Positions 7,025-14,981 of a DNA stretch of 17,103 bases are shown in pieces (the first letter of the stretch is position 1; each line of letters starts with the position of its first letter). A program made the position numbers and the translations under genes. Origin of the DNA: Candidatus Saccharimonadota bacterium (GTDB lineage Bacteria; Patescibacteriota; Saccharimonadia; Saccharimonadales; Saccharimonadaceae); the NCBI GenBank assembly GCA_028289095.1, contig JAQGGY010000036.1, forward strand, positions 1-17,103. Reading direction: 5' to 3'. The notes under the pieces were generated by a model that was not told the origin of the DNA, ran no database searches, and saw only the letters and a list, made by a program, of their open reading frames with translations.

Positions 7025-7793
7025 AAACAATTCCCGTTAAAGTTTGCCACTGATCAAGCGATAGACTTTCGGCGCGGTCATTAGGTTTGATGCCAGCCGC
7101 ATTCAGATATACTTCGGCTTGGTCTTTTGTTATACTAAGTCCGCCCGACAGGCTGGAACGTAACATTTTACGTTTAGCTGAAAAGCCAGCTTTGACGACA
7201 CGGAAAAAATCTTTTTCTGATACGTCGGTCAAAAACGGCGTGCGGCGCGATTTTAAAATTACCACCTGACTATCAACTTTTGGTGGTGGCGTAAACATTT
7301 TAGCCTCGACAACATCGCCTAGCGTAACATCAGCGAACAACTGCGCACTGACAGCCAGAATGCTCATATTACCTGGTTTTGCTGCCAGACGTTCCGCGAC
7401 TTCTTTTTGCACTAACAACACGGCTATATCTGGTTTGTTATCGGCGGTCATTAATAATTGCACGATTTTACTGGTGATGTAGTATGGAACGTTCGCAACG
7501 ACTTTATAGCCCTCGGGCAGTTCGGATAAATCATATGAAAGTATGTCGCTTTGAACGACAGTCAAATCCTTGCCAGGAAACTGGGCGGGTAATTTACGCG
7601 CTAGTTCTTCGTCAAATTCTACGGCAACAACAGTTTTACTGCGGCGTAATAATTCGCTTGTCAACGTCCCTAAACCTGGCCCGATTTCGAGCACAGTGTC
7701 ATCCGTTACCAATTCGGCGCAATCAGCAATATGAGCAAGCACGTCGCGGTCGCGCAACCAATGCTGTCCTAATGATTTATTTGGACCCGACAA
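7011..7793 (-). CDS. rsmA: 16S rRNA dimethyladenosine transferase RsmA (KsgA)
   Basis: RsmA dimethylates the two adjacent adenines in helix 45 near the 3' end of 16S rRNA, a late quality check in 30S assembly. The N-terminal SLGQHWLRD (7-15) is the family signature. The SAM-binding motif is LEIGPGLGTLT (35-45), the acidic motif is VEFDEEL (58-64), and the catalytic motif IV is NVPYYITS (101-108). FTPPPKVDSQVV in the second half is also typical, and the C-terminal helical domain is complete. At 260 residues it is normal length. The only plausible start is TTG 7791-7793, since an in-frame TAA lies one codon earlier and is the stop of the RpfB-like gene. The spacing suggests re-initiation after that gene. 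rpfB-ksgA adjacency is known in actinobacteria. Confidence 0.96.
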   Translation of the reverse strand: MSGPNKSLGQHWLRDRDVLAHIADCAELVTDDTVLEIGPGLGTLTSELLRRSKTVVAVEFDEELARKLPAQFPGKDLTVVQSDILSYDLSELPEGYKVVANVPYYITSKIVQLLMTADNKPDIAVLLVQKEVAERLAAKPGNMSILAVSAQLFADVTLGDVVEAKMFTPPPKVDSQVVILKSRRTPFLTDVSEKDFFRVVKAGFSAKRKMLRSSLSGGLSITKDQAEVYLNAAGIKPNDRAESLSLDQWQTLTGIVCGTR

Positions 7794-7796
7794 ACC

Positions 7797-9008
7797 TTAG
7801 TACCATCCCTTTGCCTGGAAACTACTCCATGCCCCACATGGCGTACTGTATCGGCCCTTAACATAACCAAGGCCCCAAGTAATCTGGGTGGCAGCATTAG
7901 TCAAATAATCAGGTCCGACAGATGCCATTTTACTTGCCGGAAGTGCTTGAGGAATACCATATGCACCCGAACTTTGATTACCCGCCGTTGTTCGCCAACC
8001 TGATTCGCGCATCCATAAGTTATAAAGGCATGGCCATTCTTCTTCACCGTAGCCGTACGCCAACATCATCTGATGACCAAGCGCCTGTGCTTCGGTTGGG
8101 TTAGTAGGTGTCGGTAACTTCGCACCAGTGACTTCTACCTGTTTTGTTGGCTCTTTCGTTGTGACACTTTGAATCTCTTTACGACTTACTTCTACTCCGT
8201 TGCGCATTTCGACTTCATAGCTAACCGTTCGCTTGCCAGCAACGCCTGGCGTTTTGATAGCACTGTAACCTAACTCTCGATCTGCATCTTTGATTTTTTC
8301 TACTTCAAATGGAACTTCTTCGTCCTGCGTTAACGTCTGAATACCTTCGCGCCATAATTCAACCGTCATTCCCGAAGCAATAAGGGACGATTTTGGCAAC
8401 GACAACATATCATTACTCGCCAGCTTCACTTCTTTCTGTTCGAGCATTTCAGCCACAGTAGTGGCCTGTGTGTACGCCGTTATACGCTTGCCATACATCA
8501 CAAAGGTAAAAGGAGTCGCGCGGTCAATTGTTAGATGCAACCCAGCACCTTGGCTAACCATGTCATTATTTGCGCTGACCGTCATTAAATCTTCGTCTTG
8601 CAATTCAATTTCAGCATGTTTTACGATTTGTTCGGGCGTCTGATATGGTGAGAGGATTTTTACACGCACCGCACCATCGACGACAGTCACTGGCCGGGCG
8701 CGGTATACATTAACGTCATAATGACTTGCAACCAGTGCCTCGTCCAAACTAGGTTCGACCATATCATGCGCATCGATGTTGATACCCGCTTCTTTGAATG
8801 CTTGACGTAGTGTCGTTGCATTCGATAGAATGCCACGGTCTTGATTGCCGTCGTGTAAAGTAATTAAATGATCACCCTTGGCGGTATCGTCAGCCGATGC
8901 AGCATATGCACGATTTGCTAGAACAATACCTAAAAGCAGAACCCCTAAACAGAACGCTGCAGTGACGAAGCCATACGGAATGGTGGGGTTACGTAATAGT
9001 TTTCTCAT
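7797..9008 (-). CDS. Secreted RpfB-like wall enzyme: three DUF348, G5, SLT/Rpf-like domain
   Basis: This looks like an exported muralytic enzyme that cuts peptidoglycan glycan strands. From ATG 9006-9008 it has 403 residues. It begins with a basic start and a hydrophobic helix (about 13-31) ending in AYA before residue 37, a plausible signal peptide. Three DUF348-like repeats follow (about 48-110, 112-165, 168-222), then a G5 domain (about 228-296). The lytic-transglycosylase-like domain (about 308-403) contains the candidate catalytic Glu335 in LWMRESGW, SSGAYGIPQALPASKMAS, WGLGYVKGRY, and Cys327/Cys391, which could form a disulfide. The architecture matches mycobacterial RpfB, and the last domain closely resembles actinobacterial SLT proteins. 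A GTG at 9023 is in frame but overlaps the AGGAGG ribosome binding site, which lies 14 nt from the ATG. rsmA follows after 3 nt. Confidence 0.93.
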   Translation of the reverse strand: MRKLLRNPTIPYGFVTAAFCLGVLLLGIVLANRAYAASADDTAKGDHLITLHDGNQDRGILSNATTLRQAFKEAGINIDAHDMVEPSLDEALVASHYDVNVYRARPVTVVDGAVRVKILSPYQTPEQIVKHAEIELQDEDLMTVSANNDMVSQGAGLHLTIDRATPFTFVMYGKRITAYTQATTVAEMLEQKEVKLASNDMLSLPKSSLIASGMTVELWREGIQTLTQDEEVPFEVEKIKDADRELGYSAIKTPGVAGKRTVSYEVEMRNGVEVSRKEIQSVTTKEPTKQVEVTGAKLPTPTNPTEAQALGHQMMLAYGYGEEEWPCLYNLWMRESGWRTTAGNQSSGAYGIPQALPASKMASVGPDYLTNAATQITWGLGYVKGRYSTPCGAWSSFQAKGWY

Positions 9009-9022
9009 AGGATTAGGAAACA

Positions 9023-9028
9023 CCTCCT
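9023..9028 (-). promoter_or_regulatory. Ribosome binding site deciding the RpfB-like start
   Basis: The minus strand reads AGGAGGTG just upstream of TTTCCTAATCCTATG. GGAGG sits 14 nt before the ATG at 9006-9008, rather long but usable. The alternative GTG at 9023 shares a base with this site and could not be initiated by it. Confidence 0.6.
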
Positions 9029-9043
9029 AGGTGCACTGGTTCT

Positions 9044-9052
9044 AGTATAGCA
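9044..9052 (-). promoter_or_regulatory. Extended -10 promoter before the RpfB-like gene
   Basis: The minus strand reads TGCTATACT, identical to the element before the cysteine desulfurase, and lies directly after the Nudix gene's stop. The predicted start near 9037 leaves a leader of about 28 nt that carries a strong Shine-Dalgarno, unlike the leaderless-type genes. No clear -35 is seen. Confidence 0.6.
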
Positions 9053-9055
9053 ATA

Positions 9056-9514
9056 TCAATCTGATTTTGATAGGTTCATAAGGGCATGCGGAACAAGTGG
9101 AGAAAGGTCGGCCGGTAGCTTTTTTGGCGAAAACCATTGCAGATCCGTAATTTCCCATGGATTGTGTGGCGTTAATGAAACATCATCTTTCAAAATTGTC
9201 ACAGTATATATCCAGGCTGTGTATTGATCCTGCAAAGTGGCAACATACACAAATTCTTGAAGTGGTAGCTTCAATCCAAGTTCTTCATACAGTTCGCGCT
9301 TCGCTGCGCCAATTGGACGTTCTTTCCGCTTGACGCCACCACCAGGCAGCGCCCAGTACGATTGTCCTGCCCAATTACGTACAAGTAGCACTTCGTCATT
9401 TTCATTCCAGATCAATACGCGCGCACGTGGCGTTTGAAATATGACATTGTATACATAAAAATATGCGAGCCGCATAGGGCGTAGTAGTCCGCCGATTAAA
9501 TAATACAATCTCAT
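9056..9514 (-). CDS. Nudix hydrolase
   Basis: Nudix enzymes split nucleoside diphosphates linked to another group (oxidised nucleotides, NDP-sugars, RNA caps and others). The substrate here cannot be read from sequence. The Nudix box is exact: Gly59-x5-Glu65-x7-Arg73-Glu74-Leu75-x-Glu77-Glu78-x-Gly80-Leu81, with the metal-binding glutamates present. It is preceded by YWALPGGG. The first 25 residues (MRLYYLIGGLLRPMRLAYFY) are hydrophobic and basic, giving a helix that might sit on the membrane, or simply a short N-terminal extension. Total length is 152 residues, usual for the family. The ATG overlaps the helicase TGA as ATGA, so the two are co-translated. A role in cleaning damaged nucleotides would fit the helicase partner, but this is inference. 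Confidence 0.93.
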   Translation of the reverse strand: MRLYYLIGGLLRPMRLAYFYVYNVIFQTPRARVLIWNENDEVLLVRNWAGQSYWALPGGGVKRKERPIGAAKRELYEELGLKLPLQEFVYVATLQDQYTAWIYTVTILKDDVSLTPHNPWEITDLQWFSPKKLPADLSPLVPHALMNLSKSD

Positions 9515-11622
9515 AACTTTTCTAGGCGTGCAAACTGTACATTCAATTTTTTCGTTTTACCGCCATCGAAACGGACAGTAACTGCTAGTCCATCGATATC
9601 GATTACCTCGCCAACGCCAAACATTGCCGAACGGACGTTATCGCCTATATCTAATCCTGGACCATCACTAAATTCATCATATTCATCGTGTCGGTCAAAT
9701 GACGGCGTCGGCATTGCCATTAATTCATGTCCCATATCAGCTAAAAAGCGTGACGCCGGATTATAGCTGCGCTGACCAAACTGCAAACGACTTTGAGTAT
9801 AACTCAAGTGCAGTTCCTCACGGGCCCGCGTCATCCCGACATAGCACAAACGGCGCTCTTCTTCTAGCTCGGCAGGTCCAGCTTCGTAGACACGTGAATG
9901 CGGAAAAATTCCTTCTTCCATCCCTACCATGAACACAACTGGGAACTCTAGGCCCTTTGCAGCATGAATGGTCATCAACGTCACCTTTTGTTCATGGCTT
10001 TTTGTATCAGCACTGGACATCAAGGCAACTTCTTCTAAAAAGTCAGGTAATGACGCGAATGATTTTGCGTCAGATATAAGTGCACCGATGTTAGCTTCGC
10101 GCTCTTCGGCTTGCGGTGTGCCGTCCAGGATATAATCACGATATCCCGTTTTGTTAATCAACGCCTCGATAATATCACTAGGGGATTCACCTGCCTCAAC
10201 CTTTGCCTGCAACCCACGTAACGTTTCGCCAAGGGCGATGAATGCCGTTCGCGCGCGTGCCATCACACTGCTAGTTTGATCGGCATTAACGAGTGCTGAC
10301 ACGATATCGAGTCCGCTACTTGCCTGCCAAATCAAAAACTTTTCCAGACTGGTTGCGCCGATACCTCTGGTTGGAATATTAACGATACGGCTAAAACTCA
10401 TACGGTCATTCGGCTGATATAGCAGCCGCAGATAGGCAATGACGTCTTTGATTTCTTTACGGTCATAAAACCTGACGCCACCAACAATCTGGTAAGGGAC
10501 GCGTTGCTGTAATAATGCACGTTCAAGGGTATAGCTTTGCGAGTTAGTGCGATATAAAATTGCGAATTCACCGTATTTGCGCGCGCCCATCGTCGCCTGC
10601 ACTGCAATACGACTGACGACCGTATAGGCTTCTTCGGCTTCATCGTAGACAGGATGAACTTGAACCGGCGCGCCTGCTGGTTCTGCCGTCCATAGTTCTT
10701 TGTCAGTTCGCTGCAGATTTTTTGTAATCACATTATGTGCTGCTTCAAGGATAGCCCCAGTGCTACGGTAATTTTGTTCCAATTTAATCACTTTGGCGCC
10801 AGGAAAATCACGTTCAAAATTCAGGATATTAGTAAAGTCCGCACCGCGCCAACTATAAATTGACTGCCAGTCATCACCAACGACGCAAATATTACGTTCG
10901 TCACTAACCAGGCTCTTCACAATTGCGTACTGCGCGGCATTCGTATCCTGATACTCGTCAATTAGAATATGTTTAAACTGCGAACGCCATTTTTTACGCA
11001 CTTCTGGTTGGTCACGGAACAGACGCACCGTTTCAATCAACAAATCATCAAAATCGAGTGCACCGGCATCGATACGCATTTTTTCATAGACTGTATAAAT
11101 TTTAGCGACTGCCTGCTGGAATGGATAATGGCTGCTGTTTGCAAATTCTTCCGGACTAACAAGTTCGTTTTTTGCATTTGAAATAGCGCTACTGACCGCG
11201 CGCGGCTTGATCTGTTTATCGGCGATTGACAGCTGTTTCATCGCTTGTTTAATCAATCCCTGCCGGTCATCTTCGTCGTAAATGACATAATTTGGTTGAA
11301 TGCCAATTTTATCCCCATCCTGGCGAAGTAATCGCACACAGATACCGTGAAATGTCCCCATCCACGGCATGAATGAACGAGCTGAGCCTTCTTGACCGAT
11401 CAAATGACCTAATCGCTCGCGCATTTCCTTGGCGGCTTTATTAGTAAATGTCACGGCTAATATTTCATTCGGCCAGACATTTTCGTTCATCATTAAATAC
11501 GCAATACGATGCGTCAGCGTTTTTGTTTTACCACTCCCCGCCCCAGCTAAAATAAGCACTGGGCCAGACGTCGTTTTTACCGCGTCAGCTTGCGCGGGAT
11601 TAAGGTCTTTGAATACATCCAT
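9511..11622 (-). CDS. UvrD/PcrA-type superfamily 1 DNA helicase
   Basis: This is a 3'-5' ATP-driven DNA helicase of the UvrD/PcrA group, used in nucleotide-excision and mismatch repair, replication restart and removal of bound proteins. Visible motifs: the Q-motif region LNPAQADAV (7-15), Walker A AGAGSGKT (26-33), motif Ia AVTFTNKAA (56-64), motif II DEYQDTN (222-228), motif III VVGDDWQSIYSWRGAD (247-262), motif IV QNYRS (283-287), motif V TIHAAKGLEFPVVF and motif VI CYVGMTRARE. The C-terminus (FGVGEVIDIDG to FARLEKL) is the small tudor-like domain that binds RNA polymerase in PcrA. At 703 residues it is near normal length (about 720-740). Motif III has Trp after the Asp pair where many have Asp. 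The ATG has no Shine-Dalgarno, but a perfect TATAAT lies 8 nt upstream. Confidence 0.96.
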   Translation of the reverse strand: MDVFKDLNPAQADAVKTTSGPVLILAGAGSGKTKTLTHRIAYLMMNENVWPNEILAVTFTNKAAKEMRERLGHLIGQEGSARSFMPWMGTFHGICVRLLRQDGDKIGIQPNYVIYDEDDRQGLIKQAMKQLSIADKQIKPRAVSSAISNAKNELVSPEEFANSSHYPFQQAVAKIYTVYEKMRIDAGALDFDDLLIETVRLFRDQPEVRKKWRSQFKHILIDEYQDTNAAQYAIVKSLVSDERNICVVGDDWQSIYSWRGADFTNILNFERDFPGAKVIKLEQNYRSTGAILEAAHNVITKNLQRTDKELWTAEPAGAPVQVHPVYDEAEEAYTVVSRIAVQATMGARKYGEFAILYRTNSQSYTLERALLQQRVPYQIVGGVRFYDRKEIKDVIAYLRLLYQPNDRMSFSRIVNIPTRGIGATSLEKFLIWQASSGLDIVSALVNADQTSSVMARARTAFIALGETLRGLQAKVEAGESPSDIIEALINKTGYRDYILDGTPQAEEREANIGALISDAKSFASLPDFLEEVALMSSADTKSHEQKVTLMTIHAAKGLEFPVVFMVGMEEGIFPHSRVYEAGPAELEEERRLCYVGMTRAREELHLSYTQSRLQFGQRSYNPASRFLADMGHELMAMPTPSFDRHDEYDEFSDGPGLDIGDNVRSAMFGVGEVIDIDGLAVTVRFDGGKTKKLNVQFARLEKL

Positions 11623-11630
11623 TACGATCT

Positions 11631-11636
11631 ATTATA
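11631..11636 (-). promoter_or_regulatory. Consensus -10 box directly before uvrD/pcrA
   Basis: The minus strand reads TATAAT, followed by 8 nt (AGATCGTA) and then ATG. A transcript starting at the normal distance would begin at or next to the A of the start codon, making the mRNA leaderless. The 35-nt gap to the upstream gene contains no Shine-Dalgarno. Further AT-rich boxes (TATAAT at the upstream stop codon, TATACT) precede it and could be alternatives. Confidence 0.6.
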
Positions 11637-11657
11637 GCGAATTTTATCAGTATAAGC

Positions 11658-12926
11658 TTAGATTATATCCATGAAATATAATGCCATCGCACCACCACCA
11701 CCGACAATCAGCAGTAATAAAATCCAAATAACCCATAGCCAGCCTGATTTTGTTTTTGCAGGATGCGCCAAAGGCTGATGATACGAGTCGGTATCATAGA
11801 TCGATCCGTTAGGTTCATCACTAGTGCTAGGCTCTTCGTGGTATTGCTGAGGGATAGAGGTTGGACCAACAGCGGTTGCCGCTACGGTAGCAGCGGGCTT
11901 TGCTGCTTCTACAGCATCAGCTCGCACAGGTACATCGTCGGGTAATTTGGCTTCTGATTTTGAAACGGATGATGTGCCATCCTTTTCTGGCGTCTTCGTA
12001 CTGAATGTATCACCGTCAGTTTCGATGGCCATAAGGTCGCTTTGCAGTTCAGGTGGCAGTTGCACCTCGATATCTGCGGGAGTCACTGGCAATTGGTCGC
12101 CGGGATGTTGTCCGTCCGTGAAATCATTAGTCGCTAACACTCCTAAAACTGGCGCGTGGCCAGGTTCTTCGACTGGCGCACCACCCAGTGGCCGTTTTTC
12201 AACCTTAGCGTCAGGTATAAATGGCGAGTTTAGAGGCTGCGTATCTTCCATATCAAATGTATTATTAATCAACGGCGATGATGCAATCTCGTCATCTTTT
12301 TCTGTCTGGTCTATCGAAGCCACAGTAGGTGCTTCTGCTTTTGGTTCAACTGATTTTACCGGTTGGTCTGGGGTATAGCCAGACATTTCAAGTGGATCTG
12401 GCCAGTCATTGGCAGGAATGTCGCGCTCAGCTGATGCAGAGTCATCGCTTTTCGCATCAATTGAAACGTCCGAAACAGTCAAATCTTTATACGATTCTGG
12501 AGCAATCCCCTTGTCGACACTGACTATATCGGACTGATCAACTGATTTTTCTGGCAATAATTTACCCGTTGGCTCGATTGTCACCCCCTGGCGTGAAGAA
12601 GGTGTAATCGTATTAGACGCAGTCTTCATATCTGAAGAGGGATGGACGACGTCCATAAAGCGGCCACCACGACGAGTTGCGAGTGAGGGAGCGGCGGCGC
12701 GAGGAGGAACAGACACAGCTGCTGGCGCATCTACAGGCTTTGTCGCAGGCCCGTTCACTTCTGTTAAGGTTGCGTCTAGTTTCGTAAGTGACGGACGGGA
12801 TTCATCGTTAAGCGTCGAGTTAATCGTAAGTGTTTTGATGTCGTCATTTGGCAATTCAACTTTCGGGACGTCACTCATCAGGGTATTGACCGCTTTATCA
12901 AGTTCATCAAAATCTATATCACTCAT
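11658..12926 (-). CDS. Acidic, disordered protein with C-terminal membrane anchor (422 aa)
   Basis: No family is recognised. The N-terminus MSDIDFDELDKAVNTLMSD looks like a short conserved helix that could be a docking motif. Residues of about 40-390 are low-complexity, rich in Pro, Asp, Ser, Thr, Ala, Glu and Val, and probably disordered. There is one Arg/Gly patch near residue 80 (ATRRGGRFMD). A single hydrophobic helix (about 396-418, with LLLLIV and GGGG) ends four residues before the stop. With no signal peptide this predicts a tail-anchored protein with its long body in the cytoplasm. The ATG starts 10 nt after the tpiA stop with GGGTGGGG upstream. It could be a scaffold, a division or envelope-tethering protein, or a regulator. 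The C-terminal anchor is clear; the function is open. Confidence 0.85.
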   Translation of the reverse strand: MSDIDFDELDKAVNTLMSDVPKVELPNDDIKTLTINSTLNDESRPSLTKLDATLTEVNGPATKPVDAPAAVSVPPRAAAPSLATRRGGRFMDVVHPSSDMKTASNTITPSSRQGVTIEPTGKLLPEKSVDQSDIVSVDKGIAPESYKDLTVSDVSIDAKSDDSASAERDIPANDWPDPLEMSGYTPDQPVKSVEPKAEAPTVASIDQTEKDDEIASSPLINNTFDMEDTQPLNSPFIPDAKVEKRPLGGAPVEEPGHAPVLGVLATNDFTDGQHPGDQLPVTPADIEVQLPPELQSDLMAIETDGDTFSTKTPEKDGTSSVSKSEAKLPDDVPVRADAVEAAKPAATVAATAVGPTSIPQQYHEEPSTSDEPNGSIYDTDSYHQPLAHPAKTKSGWLWVIWILLLLIVGGGGAMALYFMDII

Positions 12927-12936
12927 TGCCCCACCC

Positions 12937-13719
12937 TTATTTTTTTACGACTATCGAGTCGTTATGTGCTTTTTTTATAATTTCCACAAAAGCATGGGCA
13001 TCCAAGCTCGCTCCACCCACTAGCAATCCGTCCACACCTTCGGTTGCAAGGTAATCAGCGGCACTATCAGCCTTTACGCTACCGCCGTACAAGACGCGGA
13101 TAGACTTTGCTGCGGCCGGCCCATAAAGGTGCTTAATCTGGCTGCGAATCGCTGTAATTGCCTTTGCGACGTCACCAGGCAGCGCATTGTCGCCCGTCCC
13201 AATTGCCCATACTGGTTCATAGGCAATAATAACGCTTTCTAAGTCTTCACTAGTGACATTCGCTAAGCCACCTACTAATTGATCGTGTAGTACATCGTGC
13301 GTTTCGCCCGCCGCTCGCTCACTCGCAGTTTCGCCAATACATAACACTGGGTAAATATGATTTCGAATCGCAGCTTGCACTTTGTTGCGAGTGTCTTTGT
13401 CGGATTCGTTAAAAAGATGTCGGCGTTCGGAATGGCCTATCAATGCATAGTCAACGATGCCACGCAGCTGGGTAGCTGAAACTTCGCCGGTATAGGCACC
13501 ATGATCACGCCAATACAAATTTTGGACAGCTAATTTAAACTGACGACGGTCAATTTGCAGGCTTAGTGACTGTACAGCCAAAAGGGTTGGCGCCAGCACA
13601 ACTTCAACATCGCGACGTACTGCTACTATTTGCGATAATTTATGCAAATACAAACTTGCCTCATGTGTATTGAGGTTCATTTTCCAATTACCGATGATGA
13701 GTTTTTTATCTCGTGACAT
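12937..13719 (-). CDS. tpiA: Triosephosphate isomerase
   Basis: TpiA interconverts dihydroxyacetone phosphate and glyceraldehyde 3-phosphate in glycolysis. Catalytic residues are all present: Asn11 and Lys13 in IGNWKMN, His96 in IGHSERR, and Glu168 in AYEPVWAIGTG, which continues into the flexible phosphate-gripping loop. The second phosphate loop is LYGGSVK and the family's LLVGGASLD is intact near the C-terminus. At 260 residues it is normal (about 250). The ATG is preceded by a purine stretch (AAAGAAG, 10 nt away), a weak ribosome binding site. A TACACT box 23 nt upstream suggests a private promoter in the 38-nt gap after pgk. It lies in line with pyk and pgk, and co-expression is expected. 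Confidence 0.97.
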   Translation of the reverse strand: MSRDKKLIIGNWKMNLNTHEASLYLHKLSQIVAVRRDVEVVLAPTLLAVQSLSLQIDRRQFKLAVQNLYWRDHGAYTGEVSATQLRGIVDYALIGHSERRHLFNESDKDTRNKVQAAIRNHIYPVLCIGETASERAAGETHDVLHDQLVGGLANVTSEDLESVIIAYEPVWAIGTGDNALPGDVAKAITAIRSQIKHLYGPAAAKSIRVLYGGSVKADSAADYLATEGVDGLLVGGASLDAHAFVEIIKKAHNDSIVVKK

Positions 13720-13742
13720 AGTGCTTATGCTTCTTTGCTATT

Positions 13743-13748
13743 AGTGTA
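13743..13748 (-). promoter_or_regulatory. Possible -10 box before tpiA
   Basis: The minus strand reads GGCTACACT, resembling the GC-TATACT elements elsewhere in the window but with one change from the -10 consensus. It lies 23 nt before the ATG, so the leader would be about 16 nt with a weak purine-rich ribosome binding site. Read-through from pgk is equally possible. Confidence 0.35.
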
Positions 13749-13757
13749 GCCTAAATA

Positions 13758-14981
13758 TTATCGTGCGTCTAGCAAACTTTCGATACCTGGCAGTTTTTCG
13801 CCCGCCATCAGTTCTAGACTTGCCCCGCCTCCAGTGGAAACGTGTGTAAAACTGTCGCCCTTTCGTGCATCCCAATTCAGTACAAAATCAGCCGTGTCGC
13901 CCCCACCGATAATGGATGTAATGCCAGGATTTGTGGCTAATGCTAGAGCAAGTCTTGCCGAGCCATGTGCAAAATTTGGCACTTCAGCATAGCCGAGCGT
14001 CCCATTCCACACTACGGTCTCGGCACCAGCGGCGATTTCAACGACCTTTTCGATACTTTTATCCCCGATATCTAGTGCGATATCATCTGCAGCTAGCTGA
14101 TCCGCAGCTTTATTAATCCGCTGTTCGTGACTATCTAAACTGTGCCCGATAGCCAAATCAGTCGGAAGGATAATAAATTTATCAACATTATCTGCACCTA
14201 CTTTGTCTCGGGCTGCAGCATAGATCTGATCGAGAGTCGCATTTTCATCTGTATCAAATTTACTTTTACCCATCGCATAGCCTTTGTACGCCAGAAACGT
14301 ATTAGCCATGGCGCCACCAATAATGATCGTATCTGCTACGCTAATAAATTCGGTAATGACGTCAATTTTATCAGATACTTTCGCCCCACCCATCACCGCG
14401 ACCAACGGGCGCTTTGGCGCCTTCATTGCTTTGGTGATTGTCGTATATTCACGTTCCAGAAGTAGCCCCGCCACGCCTGGTAGATAATCCGTAATGGCCG
14501 CTGTACTCGCATGAGCGCGGTGCACGACGCCAAATCCGTCCTGCACAAAATAGCGTGCACCAGTATTCTCGGCTAGTTTTTGGGCAAAATGTGAGTCGTT
14601 TGCTTCTTCTTCGGGGTAGTAGCGCAGATTCTCCAACACTATGACGCTGCGTTTTGGCGCACGTTTGATGGCCATTTTCACCTTGTCGCCAATTGTCTGA
14701 TCGACAAAGCGAACAGACTCACCCAAATATTCCGCTAATCGCTGTGCGATTGGTTCTAGGCTTAGTTTTGGATATCGTCCCTCTGGACGGCCCAAGTGGC
14801 TAATAATAACCACTTTGCAGCCGTCGGCGAGCAGTTTTTTGACAGTAGGTAGACTGGCACGAATACGAAAATCGTCGTCAATAGAGCCGTCTTTTTTTAA
14901 CGGAACATTATAGTCGGCACGCAGCAGAACGGTCTGTCCTTGCAATGGCACCGTGTTTATAGTTTGTTTAAAAAACTTCAT
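13758..14981 (-). CDS. pgk: Phosphoglycerate kinase
   Basis: Pgk transfers phosphate from 1,3-bisphosphoglycerate to ADP, a substrate-level ATP step. Motifs in order: LRADYNVPL (20-28, with substrate-binding Arg21, Asp23 and Asn25), SHLGRPEG (61-68), ENLRYYPEE (117-125), GFGVVHRAHAST (149-160), MGGAKVSDKI (197-206), IGGAMANTFL (221-230), the nucleotide region WNGTLGY, GGGDTADFV, and the C-terminal STGGGASLEL. At 407 residues it is of usual length (about 395-415). Some motifs are divergent: NGTLGY instead of the common NGPxG, and FGVVHRAH instead of FGTAHRAH. All key charged residues remain, so activity is expected. The ATG is preceded by GGTGGGG. The gene follows pyk by 25 nt and is probably co-transcribed with it. 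Confidence 0.97.
   Translation of the reverse strand: MKFFKQTINTVPLQGQTVLLRADYNVPLKKDGSIDDDFRIRASLPTVKKLLADGCKVVIISHLGRPEGRYPKLSLEPIAQRLAEYLGESVRFVDQTIGDKVKMAIKRAPKRSVIVLENLRYYPEEEANDSHFAQKLAENTGARYFVQDGFGVVHRAHASTAAITDYLPGVAGLLLEREYTTITKAMKAPKRPLVAVMGGAKVSDKIDVITEFISVADTIIIGGAMANTFLAYKGYAMGKSKFDTDENATLDQIYAAARDKVGADNVDKFIILPTDLAIGHSLDSHEQRINKAADQLAADDIALDIGDKSIEKVVEIAAGAETVVWNGTLGYAEVPNFAHGSARLALALATNPGITSIIGGGDTADFVLNWDARKGDSFTHVSTGGGASLELMAGEKLPGIESLLDAR

Noticed and set aside
9009..9023. GTG 9023 as start of the RpfB-like protein
   Set aside because: The codon shares a base with the AGGAGG ribosome binding site, so that site cannot serve it. The ATG at 9008 gives a normal signal peptide.
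11947..12378. Plus-strand 143-aa Ser/Gly-rich frame
   Set aside because: It is antisense to the low-complexity tail-anchored protein gene. Its composition mirrors the repeated Asp/Pro/Ser/Thr codons on the other strand, and there is no ribosome binding site or domain.
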